Origin: Prosthecobacter sp. SYSU 5D2
GTDB taxonomy: Bacteria > Verrucomicrobiota > Verrucomicrobiia > Verrucomicrobiales > Verrucomicrobiaceae
Assembly: GCF_039655865.1 (NCBI RefSeq)
Contig: NZ_JBBYXL010000010.1
Location: 124,001 to 188,000 of the forward strand
Direction of reading: 5' to 3'
Length of the DNA stretch: 64,000 nucleotides
Shown here in pieces: positions 54,309 through 63,194 of the stretch; position 1 is the stretch's first letter, and the number at the start of each line of letters is the position of its first letter. Under the pieces are notes generated by a model. It ran no database searches. It was not told the DNA's origin and saw only the letters and a program-made list of their open reading frames with translations. Both the position numbers and the translations under genes were made by a program.

Positions 54309-55046
54309 TTGCTTGCCAGCCTGGAACTCAAAGTTGCCGTGGTGAGCATTGATGCCGTGGCCGGGCATCCCGAAGTGGCCCGCACCCTGCATGAGGCGCA
54401 GGCCGATTACATCCTGGCCTTGAAGAAGAACGAGAAAACAACCTTTACCATGGTGGCCACCTACTTCCGGGGCTTGAGCGGGCAGGACGGACGGCTGCCT
54501 GCCCTCTGGTCACCTGCGTCCCGCTGCATCCCGGCGAGGACGTGCCCATCAGCGGGCCGGCGGAGGTCTCCGTGCACCGCACCTCAGAACTCAGCCACGG
54601 GCGCTACGAGGAGCGTGAGGTGCTGGCCTGTGCGGTCAATAATAAGTGGTTCCCAAAGAACTTCCTGTGGTATGGACTGCGCAGCGCGTTATACGTCATC
54701 CGCCGCAGCATGCGTCTAGGGCACGATGGGGAGAACTCCGACCCATGAGGTGCATTACTACCTGAGCAGCTTGCCGCCGGATGCCGCGAAGCTCGGCGGC
54801 CACATCCGGGCGCACTGGGCCATCGAGAACCAGTGCCACCATGTCCTGGACACCACCTTCCGCGAGGATGAGAGCCAGATGCGGGATGTGCCAGCTGCGC
54901 ACAACCTGAGCCTGATGCGGAAGTTTGCAATGAAACTGCTCATGGACCACTCGCTGAAAGGCAGCCTGCGATCCAAACGCCAGAGGGCCGTCTTGTCCCC
55001 AGAATTTCGCTCTCAATTGATCCAAGCTTTGTTTCCCCATTTTTAA
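54309..55046 (+). pseudogene. ISAs1-family transposase remnant
   Basis: Three pieces in two frames. 54309 onward reads VVSIDAVAGHPEVARTLHEA then QADYILALKKNEK (catalytic Asp block). After a frameshift near 54500-54540, RTSELSHGRYEEREVLACAV. After a second near 54720, HYYLSSLPPDAAKLGGHIRA then HWAIENQCHHVLDTTFREDE (catalytic Glu block), ending KRQRAVLSPEFRSQL. Order and motifs match ISAs1 transposases. The first third, with the leading Asp, is missing, so the element cannot transpose. It abuts the polysaccharide locus. Confidence 0.85.
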
Positions 55047-55125
55047 TGCGTAAGCCCTGGACCTGCACACCTGCTGCCGAAACATCTCGACAACTCGCCC
55101 CGTTATCATTCTCTTACACTGACGC

Positions 55126-56466
55126 ATGAAACTGACCTACTTCCTCGCCCTGACTCTCGCGGCCTCCTTTGCCAATGCTGAAAACTGGCCCAACTGGCGC
55201 GGGCCGGCCATGGACGGCTCCAGCCCAGAGAAAAACTTTCCCGCCAAATTCAGCAAAACCGAAGGGGTCAAATGGTCCGTGGATGTTCCGGCCATCTCCG
55301 CCTCCGTGCCGGTGGTCTGGGGGGACAAGGTCTTCCTGACCGCGCCCATCGTGGACAAGCAGCAGCTGGTCGGTCTTTGCTATGATGCCAAAACCGGCAA
55401 GGAACTCTGGCGCAAGGTCGTCTCCGAAGGCGGTCTGCAGTGGGATAACAAGAGCAACCTGGCCAGCCCCTCCCCCGTCACCGATGGCGAGCGCGTCATC
55501 TTCCTCTTTGCCGATGCCGTTGCCGCCAGTTTTGATCTGGCTGGTAACCTCCAGTGGAAGCGCGACTTCAAAGAAACTCACGGTGCCTTCGCCACCCAGT
55601 GGACCTACGGCAGCAGCCCCATGCTGGACGGTGGCAAGCTCTACATCCAGGTCCTCCAGCGGGATGAACCCTTCGAATTCCAGGGTTTCCCCAAAGGTAC
55701 CCCTGGCAAGGACATGACCAGCTACATCCTCGCCGTGGACCCCGCCACGGGCAAGGATGTCTGGAAGCAGCTCCGCAAAACCCCGGCCGAGGTCGAGTCC
55801 CTGGAAGCCTTCAGCTCCCCTGTCTTTGCCGACCATGACGGCAAGCGCATCATGCTCATCTCCGGCGGTGACACCCTGACCCTGCACGATGCCGCCACCG
55901 GCAGCGAATACGCCCGCCTCACCACCTGGAACCTGGCCGGGGAAGGGTATAACAAATTCTTCCGTCTTGTCCCGTCCCCAGTTGTTGGCGAAGGTATCGC
56001 CCTCGTCTGCGCCCCGAAAAATTCCCCTGTCTTCGCCATGCCTCTGGACAGCAAAGGCAACGAAATCAAACCCCTCTGGGCCAGCGATCCCAAAGAAGTC
56101 ACCACCGACGTCTCTACTCCCGCGTTTTATGAAGGCAGCTTCTACGTCCTGGACAGCGGCCGCCGCACGGTCAGCCGCGTGGAACCAAAGACCGGTAAGG
56201 TCATCTGGACGGGCGAAACGGGCAGCAAAGCCAAGTTTGAAAGCAGCCCCACTGTGGTGGACGGCAAAATCTACATGACCAACTTCTGGGGCGACGTTTA
56301 CGTGGTCAAAGCCGGTGGCGACAAGTTTGAGCTTCTGAGCGTCAACGAAATGGGCAACGGCAGCAAACCCAACGGCGACGCCGCAAGCTGCCGCAGCAGC
56401 ATTGCCGCCGCCAACGGCTGCCTCTTCATTCGCACCCAGGACAAGCTGTACTGCGTTGGCCAGTAA
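55126..56466 (+). CDS. Secreted PQQ-like beta-propeller protein
   Basis: 446 residues with signal peptide KLTYFLALTLAASFANA. The mature protein starts NWPNWRGPAMDGSSPE, the standard opening of planctomycete/verrucomicrobial PQQ-like propellers, and has repeated blades such as LCYDAKTGKELWRKVVSE, SYILAVDPATGKDVWKQL and VEPKTGKVIWTGETG. These proteins may bind PQQ as a dehydrogenase or serve only as a scaffold; no dehydrogenase heme domain is attached. Confidence 0.88.
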   Translation: MKLTYFLALTLAASFANAENWPNWRGPAMDGSSPEKNFPAKFSKTEGVKWSVDVPAISASVPVVWGDKVFLTAPIVDKQQLVGLCYDAKTGKELWRKVVSEGGLQWDNKSNLASPSPVTDGERVIFLFADAVAASFDLAGNLQWKRDFKETHGAFATQWTYGSSPMLDGGKLYIQVLQRDEPFEFQGFPKGTPGKDMTSYILAVDPATGKDVWKQLRKTPAEVESLEAFSSPVFADHDGKRIMLISGGDTLTLHDAATGSEYARLTTWNLAGEGYNKFFRLVPSPVVGEGIALVCAPKNSPVFAMPLDSKGNEIKPLWASDPKEVTTDVSTPAFYEGSFYVLDSGRRTVSRVEPKTGKVIWTGETGSKAKFESSPTVVDGKIYMTNFWGDVYVVKAGGDKFELLSVNEMGNGSKPNGDAASCRSSIAAANGCLFIRTQDKLYCVGQ

Positions 56467-56783
56467 ATCTGTTTAGCCGGGCAGGGAAGGGGAAGTGTTT
56501 CGGGTCCTTCTCACACACTCCTTACAACCCTCTTACCCGGCCCTGACCCAACCTGCCTGCACAACCGCCAGGGTATTTGCAGATGGATGATCCTCTGCGG
56601 TGTCCATCCCTTCAATGCAGGTTGTCTTCTGGCTGTTGGTAACCTTCCATAATACATCAGGGCGGACCGAGTGGTCCGCCCTGAATGTTATGCGACAGGT
56701 CACTTCTCAACGTCTCTGGTTATACCCGGGTGTCACAAGCCACCGCCGTTGGGCTAGTAGCTGAGCACACTATTCCGCCAGCC
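56467..56783. other. Intergenic region with a perfect hairpin
   Basis: 317 bases between the propeller gene and the repeat-bearing protein. Apart from the 12-base-pair hairpin at 56657-56684, nothing was identified. The reading frame of the downstream gene is open from 56685, so a start 33 codons earlier than annotated cannot be excluded. Confidence 0.5.
56657..56684 (+). terminator. Perfect 12-base-pair hairpin
   Basis: TCAGGGCGGACC, loop GAGT, GGTCCGCCCTGA. Exact complementarity, but no T-run follows, and it sits nearly 200 bases past the propeller stop. It could be a terminator or a protein-binding site. Confidence 0.5.
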
Positions 56784-58517
56784 ATGCCTACCAACAGCAC
56801 ACCATTGCCAGTAACTGGCACCCTTTCATTTGACCAAATTTCGCAGCACTTTACCCAAAATGATGACCATCAGTTGCGGGTGCAGAACAACCAGCTTGTG
56901 GCCAAGCTCGCCAACGAAGGCACCCTGGGTGTCCTTTGGAGAAATGGCCAGTTCAATCAGGCTGAGCAAGTGCTCAAAGACGCCTTTCAACGCACCACCG
57001 GCGTCCAGCCATCCCCCGCCATCGAGCCCCTGATCCGCGAAGCCGTCCGGCCAGGGGCCAAATCCGTCAACCAAATCATGGGTGATATCCAGACTGAATG
57101 GAGCAATCAGCTTCAGCAGACCTATGGCCAGAGCTCCCTCAACCTTGCCTCTCCCACCTTAAAGGCCAGCTTGGATAAGGCCATCTCTAAAAGCCTGGAA
57201 TCAGCCACCACCCAAGCCTCCAATCAGAACGTCCTGTTTAGCGACCCGCAGGCACAGCACCTCGCTGCCTCGATGGATGCCAATATACAGGGAATCCTCA
57301 ATGCGGGCTCTCCCGCCGCCGCCATCCAGGCAGCCCAGCAGGCATTGGCCACTCCAGATGCCTCGCACCACATCGGCGGCAGCGTGTTCCATGCCCTCAA
57401 CACCCGAGGAGACGTCCAGGTGGCTGATTACAAGGTCCTCATGGACCAGCTCATGACTGCGGAGCTGGGGCATCCTGCCACCAAGAATGACACCATGTTC
57501 AGACAAGATTCACTGGCCACAGAGTTTGCCCGGGAGTGTCTCACCACTTTGGCAGATCCCTACTTTCAGGCCGTCCAGCAGGATGCGGGCCGGCTTCATG
57601 CCCATCTGGCAGGTGGTGCGGTGCAGACCCAGGCTCAGAATGCTTCGGCGCTCCTGAAATCCATGGATGACAACGCCCAGCTTCTCCAGGATGTGCGCCC
57701 TTTGTTGCAGAGCATCCATCAGGCTGCCCAGGCAAATCCTCTCCTTGGCAATGCCGGTGCCGACAAAGCCGTGACCAACATTCTTTGTTTGCGCTGCACC
57801 AACAACCAGCTCACGGCAACTTACACCCAGTCTATGGCGCAAAGTGTGGGCTCTCAAAAAGCCGCAGACAAAGGCCTTGTCCTGAGTGTCCAGGCCGCAA
57901 ACTCCTTCGTTTCCACCGCTGGTGATCCCGGCGGGGCAAATCACCAGATTCCGGTCAGCACCCCTATTGATAATGTCGTCAATGAAATGCGTGCAGCCGG
58001 TGCCTACAATCAATGGCAGGGCACTCTGGACAAGATTCGTGGCCCTGTCTCACCGGTTATTGCCGTCGCTGTTCCAGTTGCCCCTGTGGCTGTTCCAGTT
58101 GCCCCTGTGGCGGTTCCAGTTGCCCCGGTGGCGGTTCCAGTTGCCCCGGTGGCGGTTCCAGTTGCCCCGGTGGCAGTTTCTGTGTCTGCTCCGCGCCCTC
58201 CTTCATCTCTGGATGTGGCCGCTTATGACTCTTCACCTGAGATCGTATCCGTGTCAGCTCCGCAGCCTGGCAAAACTCAAACACGGGCGGCTCTCATGGC
58301 TGAGGATGAAAACCCGATGGAAGCGTCCTTGCGCCGGCGTGATATGCTCAATGATCTGGATGATGAAATGGACGCCATTTCTGCCAGAGCGGATACTGGT
58401 CCGTCGGTGAAAGATGATTTCAAAAGTGAGTATATGAAGGCCAAGGAGCAGCTTAAAAGCCCCTCGCTGGACACGACACCGAAACTGGAACGCTCGACAT
58501 CATCACAGACACTTTAA
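56784..58517 (+). CDS. Unknown helical protein with a VPVAPVA repeat linker
   Basis: 577 residues from ATG 56784; no signal peptide or membrane helix. Residues about 1-425 are Gln/Asn/Ala-rich and mostly helical by eye, with few recognisable motifs. Residues about 430-465 are five tandem VPVAPVA heptapeptides, a stiff linker. The C-terminal 110 residues are acidic and Ser-rich (RRRDMLNDLDDEMDAISARA). I do not recognise a family. The architecture (helical body, stiff linker, charged tail) recalls secreted effectors or scaffolds but nothing proves that. Confidence 0.7.
   Translation: MPTNSTPLPVTGTLSFDQISQHFTQNDDHQLRVQNNQLVAKLANEGTLGVLWRNGQFNQAEQVLKDAFQRTTGVQPSPAIEPLIREAVRPGAKSVNQIMGDIQTEWSNQLQQTYGQSSLNLASPTLKASLDKAISKSLESATTQASNQNVLFSDPQAQHLAASMDANIQGILNAGSPAAAIQAAQQALATPDASHHIGGSVFHALNTRGDVQVADYKVLMDQLMTAELGHPATKNDTMFRQDSLATEFARECLTTLADPYFQAVQQDAGRLHAHLAGGAVQTQAQNASALLKSMDDNAQLLQDVRPLLQSIHQAAQANPLLGNAGADKAVTNILCLRCTNNQLTATYTQSMAQSVGSQKAADKGLVLSVQAANSFVSTAGDPGGANHQIPVSTPIDNVVNEMRAAGAYNQWQGTLDKIRGPVSPVIAVAVPVAPVAVPVAPVAVPVAPVAVPVAPVAVPVAPVAVSVSAPRPPSSLDVAAYDSSPEIVSVSAPQPGKTQTRAALMAEDENPMEASLRRRDMLNDLDDEMDAISARADTGPSVKDDFKSEYMKAKEQLKSPSLDTTPKLERSTSSQTL
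58071..58175 (+). repeat. Five tandem 21-base repeats inside a coding region
   Basis: Units start at 58071, 58092, 58113, 58134 and 58155 (gttccagttgccccggtggcg and close variants), encoding VPVAPVA. Near-perfect DNA identity suggests recent slippage, so copy number probably varies between strains. Confidence 0.9.
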
Positions 58518-58536
58518 ACACGACGGCAATGGCAGC

Positions 58537-59256
58537 CTAACCCACCATCTCCAGGAAGATCTCCTCCAGTCTCAGGCCCTGCTTCTCCTGGGCCGCATGC
58601 AGCTCCTTCAGTGTGCCGACGAAGAGCAGCTTTCCCCGGTGGATGATGCCGATGCGGTCCGCCACTTCTTCCGCAATGTTCAGCAGGTGGGTGCTCATCA
58701 GCACTGTCGCTCCCGTTTGTGTCTGGCGCTTCAGTTCCTCCTTCACCACCCGTGCATGGATGGGGTCCAGGCCCACCATCGGCTCATCAATCACGAAGAC
58801 CTTCGGCTCATGCAGAAGCGCGCTCGCAATGGCCAGCCGCTGCCGCGTGCCATGGCTGAGGTTTTCAATGCGCTGGCCGCAGTGCTCATGCAGGCCAAAC
58901 TGGGTAAACAAAGCCTTCGTCCTCGCCGCCGCATGGGCGATATCCATTTCAAACAGCTCCGCAATGAAGTGCATGAACTCCGGCGCGCTGAGCTTTTCGT
59001 AAAACACTGCCACATCTGGTACATATCCCAGCAGGGACTTGGCCTTCATCGGCTCTTTCTGGATATCAATGCCGCAGATGCGCACCCGTCCGCTCATCGG
59101 TTTCATGAGGCCCGTCAGCAGCCGGATGGCGGTGGTCTTGCCAGCGCCATTGGGGCCTAGGAAAGCAAAGAGTTCTCCCGGCCGGATCTCCAGCGACAGG
59201 CTGTCCAGCGCCTTCAGGTCGCCATAGTTCATCGTCAGGTCTTCGATCTGGATCAT
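58537..59256 (-). CDS. ABC transporter ATP-binding protein
   Basis: 239 residues. Complete ATPase: Walker A GPNGAGKTT (about 34-42), Q-loop region, signature LSHGTRQR in place of LSGGQ, Walker B KVFVIDEPMVGLD and the H-loop STH. The arrangement and the C-terminal tail resemble ATPases of ABC-2 type exporters. No permease gene is adjacent in this window, so its partner must lie elsewhere or it is an orphan. Confidence 0.9.
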   Translation of the reverse strand: MIQIEDLTMNYGDLKALDSLSLEIRPGELFAFLGPNGAGKTTAIRLLTGLMKPMSGRVRICGIDIQKEPMKAKSLLGYVPDVAVFYEKLSAPEFMHFIAELFEMDIAHAAARTKALFTQFGLHEHCGQRIENLSHGTRQRLAIASALLHEPKVFVIDEPMVGLDPIHARVVKEELKRQTQTGATVLMSTHLLNIAEEVADRIGIIHRGKLLFVGTLKELHAAQEKQGLRLEEIFLEMVG

Positions 59257-59438
59257 GGAGGTTATACACTTTTCCGCCGTCGCCGTTCAGTCTTCGCTTA
59301 ACCACGGATACTTCATCCGCCGTCAAAAAAACTTATCCTGCCATTCTTTGTTCGTCATTACCCATTTTCCCGTTATTTTCAGTCACCCGATCTCCTCTTT
59401 ATGGCACTCCGCCATGAAGCGCCTTCTTATTCATCATC

Positions 59439-60488
59439 ATGTCTTCAGACCTTCCGCCCCTTCGCAGCCCCCTGGATCTTGAGCGTGTGCTTGAGTTTGA
59501 ATTTGTACGTGCCACGGAAAATGCGGCGCTGAATGCCATTCACTGGCTGGGACGTGGGGAAAAAGAGCTGGCGGATGCTGCGGCGTGCAATGCCATTTAT
59601 GGTGTCTTTGACATCCTGGACATCCGGGGAGAGGTCATCATCGGGGAAGGCATCAAGGATGACTCTCCGGGCATTTTGGTGGGGGAGCATCTGGGCACCT
59701 GGAAACCCGGCAGCCCGCGCTTTGACATCGCCCTGGACCCGATTGACGGCACCACCAACATTGCCAAAGGCACGCCTAACAGCATCTCGGTCATCGCTGC
59801 CGCCCAGAAGCCGGATGGTGCGCCGACTGCCATGATGAACATCCCCAGCTTTTACAGCCACAAGCTGGCCTATGGCCCGGCGGTGAAGCGTGCGCTGAAG
59901 GAGAAAGGCGACCGCAATTTTTTGGACATGCCTTTGAAGGAGGTCATCGAATTCATCGCCGACGCCCTGGGAAAAAAAGTCCGCGATGTGGTCGTGGTGA
60001 CCATGGACCGGCCACGCCATGCGCAGATCGTCAAAGAAGTGCGAGACTGCGGTGCCGCCCTGCGGATGATCACGGACGGGGACATCGCCGCTGCCGTGGC
60101 TCCCTCCCTGCCGGAAAGCGGCGTGGACATGTATGTGGGCATGGGCGGCAGCCCGGAGGCCGTGCTGGCCGCTGCAGCGCTGAAGTGTCTGGGCGGTGAC
60201 ATGGACGTGCGCATGTGGTTTCACAATGAGGAGCACCGGGCCGAGGTGGCGGCGAGTACCAGCGAGGAGGAGATGAACCGCACCTACCGCAGTGACGACC
60301 TGATCATTGGTGAAAGCGCGCTGTTTTGCGCCACCGGCATCAGCGACAGCCCGCTGCTGCCGGGAGTGAAGATCATCGGTCATCGCATTGAGACGCACAG
60401 CATCCTCATGCGCTCACGCAGCGGTACGATCCGGCACATTCATGCGAGCCATGATCTGGATCGCAAGGTGGTGCCTTTGAGGGAGTAG
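59439..60488 (+). CDS. glpX: Class II fructose-1,6-bisphosphatase
   Basis: 349 residues. Dephosphorylates fructose-1,6-bisphosphate in gluconeogenesis. Metal and phosphate motifs are intact: GEGIKDD (about 69-75) and DPIDGTT (about 100-106), with the C-terminal ATGISDSPLLPGV of GlpX enzymes. The N-terminus LERVLEFEFVRATENAALNA is the standard GlpX opening. Confidence 0.95.
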   Translation: MSSDLPPLRSPLDLERVLEFEFVRATENAALNAIHWLGRGEKELADAAACNAIYGVFDILDIRGEVIIGEGIKDDSPGILVGEHLGTWKPGSPRFDIALDPIDGTTNIAKGTPNSISVIAAAQKPDGAPTAMMNIPSFYSHKLAYGPAVKRALKEKGDRNFLDMPLKEVIEFIADALGKKVRDVVVVTMDRPRHAQIVKEVRDCGAALRMITDGDIAAAVAPSLPESGVDMYVGMGGSPEAVLAAAALKCLGGDMDVRMWFHNEEHRAEVAASTSEEEMNRTYRSDDLIIGESALFCATGISDSPLLPGVKIIGHRIETHSILMRSRSGTIRHIHASHDLDRKVVPLRE

Positions 60489-60550
60489 TTGGGGGCGGTG
60501 GATTCCAAGGTGTGAGGCCGTCCCGGCCTCATGTTGAGGGCAGGATGCCC

Positions 60551-61489
60551 TCACTCCTTGTTAGCCAAACCAGCGCGCATGGCTTCGAGCGGAGCCGTGT
60601 GGCCGGGGAACCAGTGCTCAAAGGAGATGGCACCCTGGTGCAGGAGAAGGCACATGCCATCGGCATGGCGGGCACCGGCGGTGGTGGCGGCCTGGATGAG
60701 CTCGGTGGGGCCGCTGGCGCGATAGACCATGTCGTAAACGCAATGGCGGGCTTCGAGGCAGCCGTCCGGCAGCAGCTTTTCATCCTCCGGTTTCATGCCG
60801 AGGGAGGTGGCATTGACAATGAGGTCCACGTTGGCCAGTTGTTCGGCCAGATCGTCATGAACGAGGGTGCAGATTTGCAGTGTTGTCTTGGATTCCGGTA
60901 GCGATTCCAGCTCCTGCATGAGTGGAGCCAGCTTGGATTGGGTGCGGGTGGCCAGGAGCAGGTGTCTGCATCCGGCCAGGACACTTTGCACCGCAACGGC
61001 GCGGCCTGCGCCGCCGCCGGCACCAAGGATCAAAATGCGAAGATCCTTCACTTCCGCACCGAAGGCTTCCTTCACACTGCGGAGGAAACCGGGCCCGTCG
61101 GTGTTGTAGCCGTGCATCTTTCCATCACGAATGGCCAGGGTGTTCACTGCGCCCAGACGGCGGGCCAGCGGGTCCACATGATCCACCACATCCAGCGCTT
61201 CAAACTTATGCGGAATGGTGATGTTGGCACCGTGAAAACCGTGCTGGATGAAAAGGCCAAACGCCTCCTTTACACTGCCAACCGGCACCTGCACGCGCAC
61301 ATACTGGGCGCCCAGCCCGCAGGTTTGGAGCGCCGGGTTATGCATCTGGGGGGACTTGGAATGCCCGATGGGATCCCCGATGACAGCCAGCTTTGCAGGC
61401 GGGTTCAAGGAAGGAGCCACATCGGCCCAATGACGAAGCTGGTCGAAGGTGTAAAAGAAAGCCACGGAGGAGACAGGTGAGGCGGGCAC
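60551..61489 (-). CDS. aroE: Shikimate dehydrogenase
   Basis: 312 residues, GTG start. Reduces 3-dehydroshikimate to shikimate with NADPH. Substrate site GHSKSPQMHN (about 41-50), catalytic Lys in ITIPHK (Lys94), NTDGPGF Asp loop and NADP motif GAGGGAGRAVA (about 152-162). About 35 extra N-terminal residues precede the conserved KLAVIGDPIGHS; an internal start is possible. Confidence 0.93.
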   Translation of the reverse strand: MPASPVSSVAFFYTFDQLRHWADVAPSLNPPAKLAVIGDPIGHSKSPQMHNPALQTCGLGAQYVRVQVPVGSVKEAFGLFIQHGFHGANITIPHKFEALDVVDHVDPLARRLGAVNTLAIRDGKMHGYNTDGPGFLRSVKEAFGAEVKDLRILILGAGGGAGRAVAVQSVLAGCRHLLLATRTQSKLAPLMQELESLPESKTTLQICTLVHDDLAEQLANVDLIVNATSLGMKPEDEKLLPDGCLEARHCVYDMVYRASGPTELIQAATTAGARHADGMCLLLHQGAISFEHWFPGHTAPLEAMRAGLANKE

Positions 61490-61536
61490 TTTTGTCCGGG
61501 CGGATCAAGAGTGCCAGTGCAATCCCAAAGGCGGCA

Positions 61537-63060
61537 TCAGGCCAGCGCCCTGCCCTTGGTTTCCGGGGCGAACCAGACGAGCACCATGCCGACGAGGTAA
61601 ATGGCGCAAAGGGCGGAATAGGCATTCGCGGAGGTGCCGAAGGCGTGGACGAGGTTGGCGATCTGAAGTCCGCCGATGGCGGCGATGATGCGGCCGACGT
61701 TGAAGCAGAAACCCTGGCCGGTGGCGCGCACACTGGTGGGGAACAGCTCTGGCAGATACAACGGGAAGAAACCGTAGAAGCTGGCGGTGATCCCGCCCAT
61801 CAGGAAGGCGGAGGTGAAGAACCAGTAGTTGATGGTGTCGTTGGTCTGATAGAACAGAAGCGCTGCGCCGAGGGCGGAGATGCACATGACCAGATAGGTG
61901 ATGCGGCGGTTCAGCATGTTGGCCAGGAAGGGGGCGAACATGGCGAAGAGGATGGCCCCCACGGAGGTGGAAATCTGGGTGTATTGGGCGACGTTGGTCC
62001 AGCCGTTGGGAGCCAGCTCAGTGGACCACTTGGCGGACTGCTGGGCGGCACCCCAGGTGCCCAGCAGGGCGATCCCGGCCAGGGTTGCACCGATGAGGAG
62101 GTTCTTGCCGATGGTGAGCTGGCTTTCGCGGGTGATGCTGTTGGCGGCCTGGGCACGCTGCAGATAGCGGCGCACGGGCAGCAGGTAACCCCAGACCACA
62201 ACGGCAAAACCGACGACGGTAATCACGACCGCCATAAGGGAAGTCACGCCGGCCTCGATGCCCATGGGCGACCAGGACCAGATGATGCCGAGTGCGACGA
62301 CGGCACCAATGAGCACGCCTTTAAGATCGGGGGTGCTCCAGAAGGAAGTCTTGCCAGCGGCTTTTTCATCCTCCCATTTGTCAGACTCGGGCACAAAGAT
62401 CCGGATGAGGAAGATGATGCCAGCAGGCAGGGCACCGATGATCATGAGGAAGCGCCAGGCCTGGTTTTTCAAAAGATAGCCAGCCATAGATTCAGAGCCG
62501 CCCATGGCCAGGATCCATTCGCGCATGGTATCAATGAAGGTGTTCATGCCGAGGCTGAGCGCGGCGACGAGGAGGTAGCCGAAGTTGGCCGCTGCACCGA
62601 TGGCCCCGGCCACCAGAGCGCGGTTGCCTTTGGTCCAGAGTTCATTCACCAGGGCCACTCCCAAGGCCCACTCGCCGCCCATGCCGAGGGAGGCGATGAA
62701 GCGCAGGATGGCCACGTGCCAGGCCTCGGTGGCGAAGCCGCACAGACCGGTGAAGATGGCATAGGTGAAGATGGAAAGGGACATGGCCTTGACGCGGCCG
62801 ATGCGGTCGCCGAGCCAGCCAAAGAAGACGCCGCCAGTGGCTGCGCCAACGAGGAAGGTGGCAATGATGACGCTGAACCAGCGGTCCAGATGGCCGGACA
62901 TGGCCTCCGGTGCGACGGTGGAAGCCAGCAGGTCCTGAAGCGCGGGTTTGCCGATCAGCGGAAACAGCCCCATCTCGAATCCGTCAAACATCCAGCCTAA
63001 AAAGGCGGCAATGAGTGCCATGTTGCGACCGGTGGAGGAGGGAGCTTTGGGAGAAGACAT
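61537..63060 (-). CDS. MFS transporter (organic acid:H+ symporter type)
   Basis: 507 residues from ATG 63060 (SSPKAPSSTGRNMALIAAFL). Twelve predicted helices. First-helix motif GWMFDGFEMGLFPL with the membrane Asp of aromatic- or sialic-acid symporters; loop motif GWLGDRIGRVKAM (about 80-92); RFIASLGMGGEWALGVALV in helix 4-5. Substrate uncertain: an aromatic or sugar acid. It lies 48 bases upstream of aroE on the same strand, so the pair may be co-transcribed. Confidence 0.88.
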   Translation of the reverse strand: MSSPKAPSSTGRNMALIAAFLGWMFDGFEMGLFPLIGKPALQDLLASTVAPEAMSGHLDRWFSVIIATFLVGAATGGVFFGWLGDRIGRVKAMSLSIFTYAIFTGLCGFATEAWHVAILRFIASLGMGGEWALGVALVNELWTKGNRALVAGAIGAAANFGYLLVAALSLGMNTFIDTMREWILAMGGSESMAGYLLKNQAWRFLMIIGALPAGIIFLIRIFVPESDKWEDEKAAGKTSFWSTPDLKGVLIGAVVALGIIWSWSPMGIEAGVTSLMAVVITVVGFAVVVWGYLLPVRRYLQRAQAANSITRESQLTIGKNLLIGATLAGIALLGTWGAAQQSAKWSTELAPNGWTNVAQYTQISTSVGAILFAMFAPFLANMLNRRITYLVMCISALGAALLFYQTNDTINYWFFTSAFLMGGITASFYGFFPLYLPELFPTSVRATGQGFCFNVGRIIAAIGGLQIANLVHAFGTSANAYSALCAIYLVGMVLVWFAPETKGRALA

Positions 63061-63194
63061 GTGGCGTGGATCGGGAGAATGACTGAAAAACCGCAAAAGC
63101 GGTTAAAAAGAACGCAACCAGAAGGGACATTCTTCAAGGAGATGCAACGGCCTGGGAAGAACAAAATGCGATTTGTTTGTGACGCCGAAGAGGA

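Noticed and set aside
58071-58175. CRISPR-like array
   Set aside because: The repeats are contiguous, have no spacers and encode an in-frame VPVAPVA linker.
61393-63000. 535-codon open frame antisense to the MFS transporter
   Set aside because: Gly/Asp/His-rich shadow with no domain, while the opposite strand has 12 helices and MFS motifs.
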